Shown here piece by piece: positions 7,788 to 14,528 of a stretch of DNA of 24,453 nt. This stretch comes from an uncultured Oscillibacter sp. GTDB lineage: Bacteria; Bacillota; Clostridia; Oscillospirales; Oscillospiraceae. The notes under the pieces were generated by a model. It did no database searches and was not told where the DNA came from. It saw nothing but the letters and a program-made list of their open reading frames with translations. The stretch is from assembly GCF_910579365.1 (NCBI RefSeq), contig NZ_CAJTUX010000042.1, positions 1 through 24,453 of the forward strand, written 5' to 3'. The position numbers and the translations under genes were made by a program. How positions within the stretch are numbered: the first letter of the stretch is position 1; the number at the start of each line of letters is the position of its first letter.

Positions 7788-8447
7788 TCACTTTTGCAGC
7801 ATTTTTTCGTAGTTGTACTTCTGGTCCACCTCCAGGGAGCTCATGCCCGACCGCAGGTCCGCCACCATGGCCTCCTCCTTGCTCCAGAGCTCCTCCGCTT
7901 TGGACAGCACCTCCTCCAGATGCTCGGTGGGAATGAAGACCACGCCGCTCCGGTCCGCTAAGACCGCGTCGCCGGGCCGGACCTGGACGCCGCCGAATTG
8001 AATCATGGTGTTGGTGCTCTCCTCCATAATGCGTCCCCGGGCGGTCGCCACCACGGCGCCCCGGGCATAGACGGGAAATCCGATCTCCACATAGTCGTCC
8101 ACATCCCGGCAGGCCCCGTCGATGACCACACCGGAGATGCCCTTCATCTGCGCGCCGTTGGCCAGGATGCCGCCCCAGCAGGAGGTGTCCAGACGGCCGC
8201 CGTTGTCCACGACCACCACATCCCCGGCCTGCGCAGCCTCAATGGCCCGGATGCCCAGGTGAACCTTTCCCTTGGTCTCCCCGGCGGCGGTCATCTTGAC
8301 GGTGACGGCACTGCCCGCTATTTTCCCCACGCCCTCGTACATCGGGCGGACGCCGTAGGTAGAGCCCTTGTACCCCAGGGCGTCCAGAGCGTCCGAGACA
8401 TTGGTGGTAGAGAGCTTCTGCAAACGCTCCCGCAGAGTAGTATTCAC
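7788..8447 (-). CDS. RraA family protein, HMG aldolase-like (paralogue 2)
   Basis: The protein has 219 residues, RraA fold. The landmarks VVVVDNGGRLDTSCWGG and VVIDGACRDVDD are clear. Compared with the D-X20-R-D-X2-E/D aldolase motif, the first Asp is Gly (WGG), whereas the R-D pair and the final Asp are kept. This is a different substitution from its neighbour, which suggests the two are not redundant copies and may even form a mixed trimer or hexamer (inference). The start is a GTG at 8447, set by a near-perfect AAAGGAGG 7 nt upstream; the longer ATG frame to 8504 reads through the end of the preceding gene. It follows the aconitase X small subunit by 13 bp. Confidence 0.87.
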   Translation of the reverse strand: MNTTLRERLQKLSTTNVSDALDALGYKGSTYGVRPMYEGVGKIAGSAVTVKMTAAGETKGKVHLGIRAIEAAQAGDVVVVDNGGRLDTSCWGGILANGAQMKGISGVVIDGACRDVDDYVEIGFPVYARGAVVATARGRIMEESTNTMIQFGGVQVRPGDAVLADRSGVVFIPTEHLEEVLSKAEELWSKEEAMVADLRSGMSSLEVDQKYNYEKMLQK

Positions 8448-8460
8448 AAAATATCCTCCT

Positions 8461-8871
8461 TTAAAAGGTAATCGTTCCGCGGTCCATATCCACGGTGACC
8501 ACATCCCCGGTGTGAATCAGACGGGTGACGTCGCCGTCAGGCCGGTCGATGAGCGGCATCTCGCCCATGATGCAGCCGATGGCCGTCACCTGCTCCACCG
8601 CGAGGTTCAGCATACATTTGGGGCCGTTTCCGTTCATGATCGTATCGTAGATGAGGTACGATCCTCCGGTGGAGCCCTTGCCGGTGGGGAACACCAGAAT
8701 GGTGTCCTTTATGCAGGCGCCATAAAGCGGATGCCCCTGCTCCGTGATGTTTCCGGTCTTGACGTCTACGCCGCCCAAAAAGCAGATGGGTTCTGTGGTG
8801 ACCAGGGCGGTCCCGCAGAGAATCCCCTTGCCCTTGCCGGTGACGACGCGTCCCGTTATGGTCGTGCTCAT
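8461..8871 (-). CDS. Aconitase X small (swivel) subunit, DUF126 family
   Basis: This 136-residue protein is the swivel subunit that pairs with the aconitase X catalytic subunit encoded just upstream. The family pattern is clear: GRVVTGKGKGILCGTALVT near the N-terminus, then CFLGGVDVKTG, the catalytic-loop stretch FPTGKGSTGGSYLIYD, and a C-terminal IHTGDVVTVDMDRGTI barrel strand. The ATG at 8871 overlaps the stop of the large subunit (ATGA), which indicates translational coupling and stoichiometric assembly. Known aconitase X enzymes dehydrate cis-3-hydroxy-L-proline (bacteria) or mevalonate 5-phosphate (archaea); neither substrate is indicated by the neighbours here. Confidence 0.92.
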   Translation of the reverse strand: MSTTITGRVVTGKGKGILCGTALVTTEPICFLGGVDVKTGNITEQGHPLYGACIKDTILVFPTGKGSTGGSYLIYDTIMNGNGPKCMLNLAVEQVTAIGCIMGEMPLIDRPDGDVTRLIHTGDVVTVDMDRGTITF

Positions 8872-10103
8872 GCAAACACCCCCTTCAAAGCCGCATTTAC
8901 GCACTGTTCCGTCGTGCCATAGTACGTCGGGATTTTCCACTGCCCCGGCGCGTAATGGGCCAGCTTGGCCGAGTTGGTGGCCATGGCTGTCATGCCGGTT
9001 TTCTCCATGGGCTCCGCCATCGCCCCCAGAACCGGGCATGTGTCGCAGACCAGCGTCACGCCGGCATCCTCCAGAATCTTCTTATGACCGCTGCGCTCTG
9101 CCAGATACTTTACCGGCTGGGCGCACAGCATCCAAAAAGCGGTCTTGACCCGCTTCCCCTCCACCATGGAAGCCACCTGCATAATCTCGCTCAAAGAGCT
9201 GTGGGGGCATCCCAGCGCCACCAGGGACACCGGCTGGCCCTGCTGCTTGGAGAGCGTCTGAAACGCAGTCTGAAGCTCCGCCCGGCCCACATGCCAGACC
9301 TCTTTCGGGGAAGCGCCGCCGAAGGCCGCCTCCAGCGTGGGGGCCTCGGGGGTCACGCCGACAATGTGGAACAGCGCCACCGCGCCGGAGGAGGCCAGCG
9401 CCGCCCCCAGGGCCTTGAGCTGGTCCGTGGTCACATCGGCGGGGATGCCGGTGAACACCGGCACGCCGCTTTCCACCCGAGTGCCCACCCAATAGCCCAG
9501 CGCGCCGTAGCCGGCAATATCAGAGAGCGCCGTCTCCACATGAATCAGGAATTGGCCGCGCCGGTTTTCATCCAGATGATACCCATAGGCAGGCACTCGC
9601 CCGGCGATGGCCGCGGCCAGGGCGGCGGGTCCGCCCTCCCGGTTGGTCCTGGCGCCGATGACGGAGTTCACGAAGGCGATGGCCGAGGATTCGCCCCAGG
9701 CCACATGCTCCCCAAATTTCGGGCAATGGCCGATCAGATAGGGCGTACAGGTGTGGCAGGGAACGCCGCCCATCCGCCCATACGCGCTGGTCAGCCGTTT
9801 CTGCCGCGCGATGGTCTCCTCACTGAATCCCAGCTCCCGGGGACAGTCCATATCCATGGCGCCGGTATTCAGCGTGGTATAGGCGGCGAATTCGGTTCCA
9901 TTCTCCCCCATCTGCTCCACGAAGCTGGTGGCGGCTTCTCCCGCCACCACGATGGACGAGCCCGGCATGTGGACGCTTTTTATGGGGATCATGCGCTCCG
10001 CCCCGTAGATATCCCCCAGGCTGGTCAGAATCTCCATGCTCTTCTGGACGCTTTTGCCATATGCGCCGTCCAGCATTTTCTGCTCTTCGAAAGTCAGGTT
10101 CAT
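8868..10103 (-). CDS. Aconitase X catalytic (large) subunit, DUF521 family
   Basis: The 411-residue catalytic subunit of an aconitase X dehydratase. Visible motifs in order are MDCPRELGF (about 85-93), CHTCTPYLIGHCPKFGEH (116-133), WGESSAIAFVNSVIGARTNR (136-155), ALGCPHSSLSE, VCDTCPVLG and ATNSAKLAHYAPG near the C-terminus. The conserved cysteines are the expected Fe-S ligands and the ESSA-x-x-F-N-S-x-x-GARTN block lines the active site. ATG at 10103 has GGGAGG 7 nt upstream; a longer frame to 10133 lacks such a site. It follows the GntR regulator gene by 60 bp containing a small hairpin. The unit hydrates or dehydrates a hydroxycarboxylate, probably making an unsaturated acid for another enzyme of the cluster. 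Confidence 0.93.
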   Translation of the reverse strand: MNLTFEEQKMLDGAYGKSVQKSMEILTSLGDIYGAERMIPIKSVHMPGSSIVVAGEAATSFVEQMGENGTEFAAYTTLNTGAMDMDCPRELGFSEETIARQKRLTSAYGRMGGVPCHTCTPYLIGHCPKFGEHVAWGESSAIAFVNSVIGARTNREGGPAALAAAIAGRVPAYGYHLDENRRGQFLIHVETALSDIAGYGALGYWVGTRVESGVPVFTGIPADVTTDQLKALGAALASSGAVALFHIVGVTPEAPTLEAAFGGASPKEVWHVGRAELQTAFQTLSKQQGQPVSLVALGCPHSSLSEIMQVASMVEGKRVKTAFWMLCAQPVKYLAERSGHKKILEDAGVTLVCDTCPVLGAMAEPMEKTGMTAMATNSAKLAHYAPGQWKIPTYYGTTEQCVNAALKGVFA

Positions 10104-10133
10104 ACTGCTTCCTCCCTTTGTTCTTTCACTCAA

Positions 10134-10152
10134 AGCCGCCTTCGAGGCGGCT
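10134..10152 (-). terminator. Weak intrinsic terminator or attenuating hairpin inside the operon
   Basis: An 8-bp perfect stem (AGCCGCCT 10134-10141, AGGCGGCT 10145-10152) with a 3-nt loop lies between the GntR gene and the aconitase X gene. On the minus strand it is followed by only TTT then GAGTG, so read-through is expected. It could reduce expression of the downstream genes relative to the first five. Confidence 0.5.
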
Positions 10153-10163
10153 CTTGCCGCCGG

Positions 10164-10844
10164 CTAGGCCATTTCCCCGACGCTTTCCATTCCCTGCGGG
10201 AAGGGACTGTAAAACCGCTGCAAGAGACAGACGCTCTTGGTGCTCTCACTGACGTTGAGAATGTGCCGGGCCAGCATGGCTTCCGCCTGGGGCAGGTTCT
10301 GGTCCATCAGCGCGTGAATGATAGCCAGATGCTCCGCCTTCGATTCCTGAAGTCGATCCGGCCTCCGGGCTGAGATGTACCGCAGGCGCTCGATCTGGCT
10401 GTCCAGCATGTCCAGGAAGGTCTGAAGCCTGGAATTGCCGCAGTACTGCGCCAGCAGCTCGTGCAGCCGCCGGTCCGCCCGGTAGAACTCGTCCGGGGAA
10501 CTGCCCTCCTCCAGACGCTCCAGTTGGTCCTCCAGGTCCCGCAGCAGCTCCGGAGTCAGGACGCCGTAAGCCTTCCGGAGCGCCAGCAGCTCCAACTGCA
10601 GGCGGAGCTCAAAAATATCGTCCACATCTTGGGCGGTGATCTCCGCCACCAGATACCCCCGCCCGGGATAGCGCTTGACCAAGCCGTCGCCCTCCAGCAT
10701 CAGAAGGGCCTCCCGCACGGGCGTGCGGCTGCTCTCCATCTGTTTGGCGATATCGGATTCCGAGAGCAGCGCGCTGCCCGCCAGCTCACCGTGAAGAATC
10801 TTCCGAAACAGCTCTTCATAAACGCGCCCTGTGGCGCTGTTCAT
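10164..10844 (-). CDS. GntR family regulator with FCD domain (paralogue 1)
   Basis: A 226-residue transcription factor. The N-terminal winged helix-turn-helix shows SRTPVREALLMLEGDGLV and the wing YPGRGYLVAEIT (about residues 38-70). An all-helical FCD effector domain follows, with the usual metal/effector-binding Asp and His positions in ADRRLHELL, EHLAII and ARHILN. A carboxylate or its intermediate is the likely effector, by analogy with the FadR subfamily. ATG at 10844 is preferred over the upstream TTG at 10868 because MNSATGRVYEELF lines up end to end with MSGATKRVYDYLF of the second GntR gene in this window. It is embedded in the operon, 28 bp after the dehydrogenase gene. Confidence 0.88.
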   Translation of the reverse strand: MNSATGRVYEELFRKILHGELAGSALLSESDIAKQMESSRTPVREALLMLEGDGLVKRYPGRGYLVAEITAQDVDDIFELRLQLELLALRKAYGVLTPELLRDLEDQLERLEEGSSPDEFYRADRRLHELLAQYCGNSRLQTFLDMLDSQIERLRYISARRPDRLQESKAEHLAIIHALMDQNLPQAEAMLARHILNVSESTKSVCLLQRFYSPFPQGMESVGEMA

Positions 10845-10872
10845 ATGGACCCGTCGATTCGAAATCAATTGC

Positions 10873-11883
10873 TCATCTTCCTTTCAGATTTGCTCGAAGG
10901 CCGGCCAGGCAGGCGGAGGCGCTGGAAACAGCCTGGCTCAGCGCCTCGCTGACCGCCCCGTCCAACAGCTCCGCCGCCTCGGTCTCCCCCAGGTCCCGCA
11001 GCAGCATGTGCAGGCACAGCAGCGCCGGCATCGGATCATAGCGGTCCTCCGCCAGAGCCCGATAGGACGGGGCGTGGTTCACGGGCAGATAGACCCGGAC
11101 ACCGGGACCCTGGTTCACGCTGGGGGCCAAAGAGGATACCAGCGCGGCGGCCTCGTCAGAGAGGATATCCCCGAACAAATTGGTGGTCAACAGCACGTCA
11201 TAGCGCTCCGGGTGAGCGATGAGGCCGTTTGCGGCGCTGTCCGCCACTTCCTCCTCATAGGCGATGGCCGGATGGGCAGCCGACGCGTCCCGGCACGCCC
11301 GCAGAAACGTGCCGCAGGTCATTTTGAAAATAGCGGCCTTGTGCAGCGCCGTCACCTTCCGCCGCCCGTTCCGCTCCGCGTATTCAAATGCGTAGTCGGC
11401 AATGCGCCGGCTGGCCTCATAGGTGACCACCCGCAGAGAAAAGGCGCTGTTTTCGTCGCTCATCCACTCTCCGCTTCCGGCGTGAAGGTTCCGGTCGGAC
11501 AGGAATCCCTGGGTGATTTCCCGGATCACGACCAGGTCCAAATTCTCCCGCAGAGACCACCGGCCAGGCCGGGAGCGGATGGGCCGCACATCGGCGAACA
11601 GGTCCAGCTCTTTCCGCAGCAGCCCCACCGGAGTGGGGCCCTGGACATCCTTGGCGTCTACGGCGGCCGCAATCGCCGCGTCCGCGGAGCGGATGCCTGC
11701 CAAGGACGCCTCCGGCAGCGGCGTGCCGGTTTTCAAAAACGCCTCCCGGCCAAACGGACAGCGCTCCAGCTCGCACCGAAACCCCGTCTGCCGGCCAAGC
11801 AGCTCCAGCAGCCCCGCCGACTCCTCCGCCAGAACCGGGCCGACTCCGTCTCCGGTGAGGAGCGCAATCCGATAGGTCCTCAT
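10873..11883 (-). CDS. Isopropylmalate/isocitrate dehydrogenase-family beta-decarboxylating dehydrogenase, divergent
   Basis: A 336-residue member of the NAD(P)+-dependent, Mg-requiring beta-hydroxyacid oxidative decarboxylase family (LeuB, Icd, tartrate dehydrogenase). It starts with IALLTGDGVGPVLAEES, has the catalytic-region LDLVVIREITQG and LHKAAIFK lysine, and the metal-binding block TTNLFGDILSDEAAALVSSL. The usual cofactor motif HGSAPDIAGKG is replaced by NHAPSYRALAEDRYDP, so both cofactor preference and substrate are uncertain. The usual RENTEG-Y is REITQGF. ATG at 11883 overlaps the stop of the rraA-like paralogue 3 (ATGA). With the LeuC/LeuD-like genes upstream it could form an isomerise-then-oxidatively-decarboxylate module, but on a substrate other than isopropylmalate. 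Confidence 0.85.
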   Translation of the reverse strand: MRTYRIALLTGDGVGPVLAEESAGLLELLGRQTGFRCELERCPFGREAFLKTGTPLPEASLAGIRSADAAIAAAVDAKDVQGPTPVGLLRKELDLFADVRPIRSRPGRWSLRENLDLVVIREITQGFLSDRNLHAGSGEWMSDENSAFSLRVVTYEASRRIADYAFEYAERNGRRKVTALHKAAIFKMTCGTFLRACRDASAAHPAIAYEEEVADSAANGLIAHPERYDVLLTTNLFGDILSDEAAALVSSLAPSVNQGPGVRVYLPVNHAPSYRALAEDRYDPMPALLCLHMLLRDLGETEAAELLDGAVSEALSQAVSSASACLAGLRANLKGR

Positions 11884-12557
11884 GTCCGCTCCTCGACGCA
11901 GCCCTGCCGGTCCAAGACCGCTTGGTAGCCGTATATGTCAAAAATGGAGCCTCCGGCCCGGAGCTTTTCCAGGATCCCGGCCTCCTTGGCCACCCGGGCG
12001 TCACTCTTTTCCAAAATCTCCCCGGCCTGAGCCAGGGGAACCACCACGACTCCATCGTCGTCGCCCAGAATGATGTCGCCGGGATTTACAATGACCCCGC
12101 CGGCGCTGACAGGATGGTTGATCCGGCCCAGGCTCTCCTTCACGGTACCCACAATACTGACGCCGCCGGAGAATACGGGGAAACCCATGGAGATAATCTC
12201 GGCGGAATCCCGAACCGAGCCGGTTGTGACAAACCCCCCCAGCCCCTTGACCTGACACTCCGTGGCGGCCAGTTCTCCGAAGGGGCCGCTCTCCGGGCAC
12301 CGGCCGCAGTCCACCACCAGGACGTCGCCGGGTCTGGCGTCTCGGATGGCTCTTAGAATCATCACGTTGTCGCCTGCCTGAACCTGCACGGTAAACGCAG
12401 GGCCGCAGACCTTCATTCCCCGCGCCAGAGGCTTGATCTTCCAGCTCATGGCCCCCAACCGCCCCATAGCCTCATGGACCGTGGCGGAACCATGGCGGGA
12501 AAACCGCTCTACCAGCGCCCCATCGGGACGGGGGATATTGTGGATGATGTGAATCAT
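11880..12557 (-). CDS. RraA family protein, HMG aldolase-like (paralogue 3)
   Basis: This 225-residue RraA-fold protein is the most divergent of the three in the cluster. Landmarks are VLVVDCGRCPESGPFGE and VTTGSVRDSAE. In the D-X20-R-D-X2-E/D scheme the first acidic residue is Glu (FGE), followed by exactly 20 residues, R-D, and a final Glu (SAE), so this copy has acids at both ends. Of the three it is the best candidate for an active metal-dependent aldolase or oxaloacetate-type decarboxylase. ATG at 12557 lies 1 bp after the stop of the LeuD-like gene, with GGAG about 10 nt upstream. A long upstream frame to 12842 is a shadow of the LeuD-like gene. Confidence 0.85.
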   Translation of the reverse strand: MIHIIHNIPRPDGALVERFSRHGSATVHEAMGRLGAMSWKIKPLARGMKVCGPAFTVQVQAGDNVMILRAIRDARPGDVLVVDCGRCPESGPFGELAATECQVKGLGGFVTTGSVRDSAEIISMGFPVFSGGVSIVGTVKESLGRINHPVSAGGVIVNPGDIILGDDDGVVVVPLAQAGEILEKSDARVAKEAGILEKLRAGGSIFDIYGYQAVLDRQGCVEERT

Positions 12558-12558
12558 G

Positions 12559-13074
12559 TCAAGACCACTCCTTTGCGTGTTGTTGATAATAGGGGAAAAT
12601 GCCTCCGGCCTGAAGGACCTGGACAATGAAGTCCGGCGTAGGCGTACACTGGAATCGGGTTCCGGCGGTTCGGTTCGTAAGGACGCCGGTCTCAAAATCC
12701 GCCTCCAGCTCATCCCCCATTCCAGCGATTTCCTCCAGCGTCTCGGGACAATCCGCGACAAACAGGGGGACGGCGTTGTTGATGCCGTTGCGGTAAAACG
12801 CCCGGGAAAAGGATTTGCAGACGACCAGCTCCACGCCCGCATATTTCAGCGCCGTCAGGCCCTGCTCCCTGGCGGAGCCGCAGCCGAAGTTCTCTCCGCC
12901 CAGGACCCCGGCGCCGGCGAGTTTTGCGGCTAATGCGGGGTCCACATCCTCAAACAGGTGGCGCTTTACCTCGTCCGGTTCAAACAGAACCAGATGACGG
13001 GCGGGATAAATAATGTCGGTATTCACGTTGCTGCCCAAAATTCCGGCAATCCTGGCGCATTTTACATAGGACAC
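12559..13074 (-). CDS. LeuD-like small subunit of an isopropylmalate/homoaconitase-type hydro-lyase
   Basis: 171 residues, the length of LeuD/HacB swivel subunits. It begins with GSNVNTDIIYPARHL, the family's first conserved block, and contains GENFGCGSAREQ, the signature loop that contacts the substrate carboxylate. Where isopropylmalate isomerases carry a YLRT-type specificity loop after the PAR motif, this protein reads HLVL, pointing to a different side chain on the substrate (inference by family comparison). The start is GTG at 13074 with GGGAGGG about 6 nt upstream, overlapping the end of the large subunit by 13 bp. It works as a heterodimer with that large subunit. Confidence 0.9.
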   Translation of the reverse strand: MSYVKCARIAGILGSNVNTDIIYPARHLVLFEPDEVKRHLFEDVDPALAAKLAGAGVLGGENFGCGSAREQGLTALKYAGVELVVCKSFSRAFYRNGINNAVPLFVADCPETLEEIAGMGDELEADFETGVLTNRTAGTRFQCTPTPDFIVQVLQAGGIFPYYQQHAKEWS

Positions 13075-14330
13075 GGCTGACCCTCCCCCTCTCCGGTCGT
13101 AATGAAGCCCGCCAGCGCCGACGCGGCCACCGTGGCGGGCGACGCCAAATAGATGTTGGCGTCGATGCTGCCCATGCGTCCTTGAAAGTTCCGGTTGGAG
13201 GAAGACACACACACCTCCCCGGGAGCCAGAAGAGACGAGGCTCCGATACACGCGCCGCAGGAGGGATTGGTCACCATCGCTCCTGCCCGGACGAAATCCT
13301 GGATAAGCCCTTCCTCCATAGCCTGAAGGCAGACCTCTTGCGAAGCCGGGGTCACCACGAAGCGGACCCGCGGGTGAATCTGCTTCCCCCGGACCACGGC
13401 CGCCCCAACCCGAAGGTCTTCGATGCGGCCGTTGGTGCAGGAGCCCAGGAACGCCTGGTCGATGGGCGTTCCATAGGCTTCGGCGGCGTCCCTTCCACAG
13501 GCGGGGTGGTGGGGAAAGGCAACCATGGGGCGAATCTCTTCCAATTGAATCGTGTAATGATCGTCATACTCCGCGTCTTCATCCGGCTGTACCAGGATCC
13601 ACGCGCCATTGGCCCGCTCTCTCATATAGGCGGCGGTCCGGTGGTCCCCCGCCACAAGGCAGCTTTTGACGCCGCCCTCCGAGAGCATATTGCAAAGGCA
13701 GAACCGGTCGTCCATTGTCAGGCTCTCCGCGCCAGGCCCGTAAATCTCCACCACGCTGTAGTTGAGTTTCGAAAAGGGGATCATCTGGAGCAGCCGGAGC
13801 GCCAGATCCTTGGACGCCGCCTGGAGAAGCCTGCCCTCCAGCCGGACGCCGACCGTCCGGGGCACTTTGATCCACATGCGCCCCGTGTGGAGGGCCATGG
13901 CCGCGTCCGTGACGCCCACCCCAAGGCCCAGACAGCCCACGCCGCCATACGTCGTCACATGGGCGTCCGTGGCCGCCAGAAGACCGCCGGATTTGGCATG
14001 GCCCTTTTCCAAAAGCACCTGGTGGCAGATGCCGCCCCGGCCCACCTCATAGAAATGCGCCACGCCCCACCGCCGGACAAACTCCCGCACAGTCTTGTGG
14101 CTCTGGGCGTGGCTCAGCGTCGAGGCGGGAACAAAGTGATCCAGAACCACCACCGTTTCCACGCCGGAGGCCAGGCGCTCCGTTCCATACCGCTCCAGCA
14201 GCGGAGCAACGCCGACGGTCCCCACATCGTGCGTCATAACGCAGTCCACAGGGAAAAAGTACACCTGACCCGTCTCGATCTTATGCCCCGCTTTCCGTTC
14301 CAGGATTTTTTCCGACATTGTCTGTCCCAT
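13062..14330 (-). CDS. LeuC-like large subunit of an isopropylmalate/homoaconitase-type hydro-lyase
   Basis: A 422-residue [4Fe-4S] hydro-lyase of the aconitase superfamily, in the short LeuC2/HacA-like class. The three cluster ligands are visible in LGSCTNGR and NPSCGACIG. Other family blocks are MGQTMSEKILERKAG at the N-terminus, VVLDHFVPAS, HVTTYGGVGCLGLGVG and SSNRNFQGRMGS near the C-terminus. ATG at 14330 has AGAGGG 6 nt upstream; a longer frame to 14369 lacks such a site. It is the first gene of the long catabolic cluster and is preceded by the candidate operator and promoter region. Without a leuA gene, and beside UbiD, RraA and transporter genes, a role in leucine synthesis is unlikely. 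Confidence 0.9.
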   Translation of the reverse strand: MGQTMSEKILERKAGHKIETGQVYFFPVDCVMTHDVGTVGVAPLLERYGTERLASGVETVVVLDHFVPASTLSHAQSHKTVREFVRRWGVAHFYEVGRGGICHQVLLEKGHAKSGGLLAATDAHVTTYGGVGCLGLGVGVTDAAMALHTGRMWIKVPRTVGVRLEGRLLQAASKDLALRLLQMIPFSKLNYSVVEIYGPGAESLTMDDRFCLCNMLSEGGVKSCLVAGDHRTAAYMRERANGAWILVQPDEDAEYDDHYTIQLEEIRPMVAFPHHPACGRDAAEAYGTPIDQAFLGSCTNGRIEDLRVGAAVVRGKQIHPRVRFVVTPASQEVCLQAMEEGLIQDFVRAGAMVTNPSCGACIGASSLLAPGEVCVSSSNRNFQGRMGSIDANIYLASPATVAASALAGFITTGEGEGQPCPM

Positions 14331-14381
14331 AGGCAGCCCTCTTTCCTGCGTGCAAGCCGCGAGATACAAATTGACGACTCT

Positions 14382-14407
14382 CTGTCGACAGTTCGTCTAC
14401 AATTAAA
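14382..14407 (-). promoter_or_regulatory. Candidate operator and -10 region upstream of the catabolic operon
   Basis: Upstream of the LeuC-like gene lies a perfect 10-bp palindrome CTGTCGACAG (14382-14391). It forms part of a wider imperfect inverted repeat: TGTAGAC, 5 nt, GTCGACA on the minus strand (14383-14401, 6 of 7 pairs). It is immediately downstream of a TTTAAT hexamer (14402-14407) that could be the -10 element; the matching -35 is poor. A palindrome over the start point is where a GntR-type repressor would bind. Two GntR genes flank this region. Binding is inferred. Confidence 0.45.
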
Positions 14408-14481
14408 TTCTGCCACAGACGCCGGCAAAAAGCAATTGGATGGATCCACATATCTCGCATTTATTTTTCGGCAATATGCGC

Positions 14482-14509
14482 AAAAACAGGCGCCCGTTCG
14501 GGCGCCTGT
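14482..14509 (-). terminator. Rho-independent terminator after the second GntR gene
   Basis: An 11-bp perfect GC-rich stem (ACAGGCGCCCG 14486-14496, CGGGCGCCTGT 14499-14509) with a 2-nt loop is followed on the minus strand by a U-run (the A-run at 14482-14486). It lies 20 bp past the stop of the GntR gene and separates that gene from the catabolic operon, which therefore needs its own promoter. Confidence 0.85.
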
Positions 14510-14528
14510 CGGCGTGTTCTGCATTCGT

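Noticed and set aside
7101..8447. RraA as regulator of ribonuclease E
   Set aside because: Firmicutes of this kind mostly lack a canonical RNase E partner, and the genes sit in a catabolic operon; an aldolase-like role is more plausible.
10873..14330. Leucine biosynthesis operon
   Set aside because: LeuC/D/B-like genes are present, but specificity motifs are altered, leuA is missing, and neighbours are catabolic.
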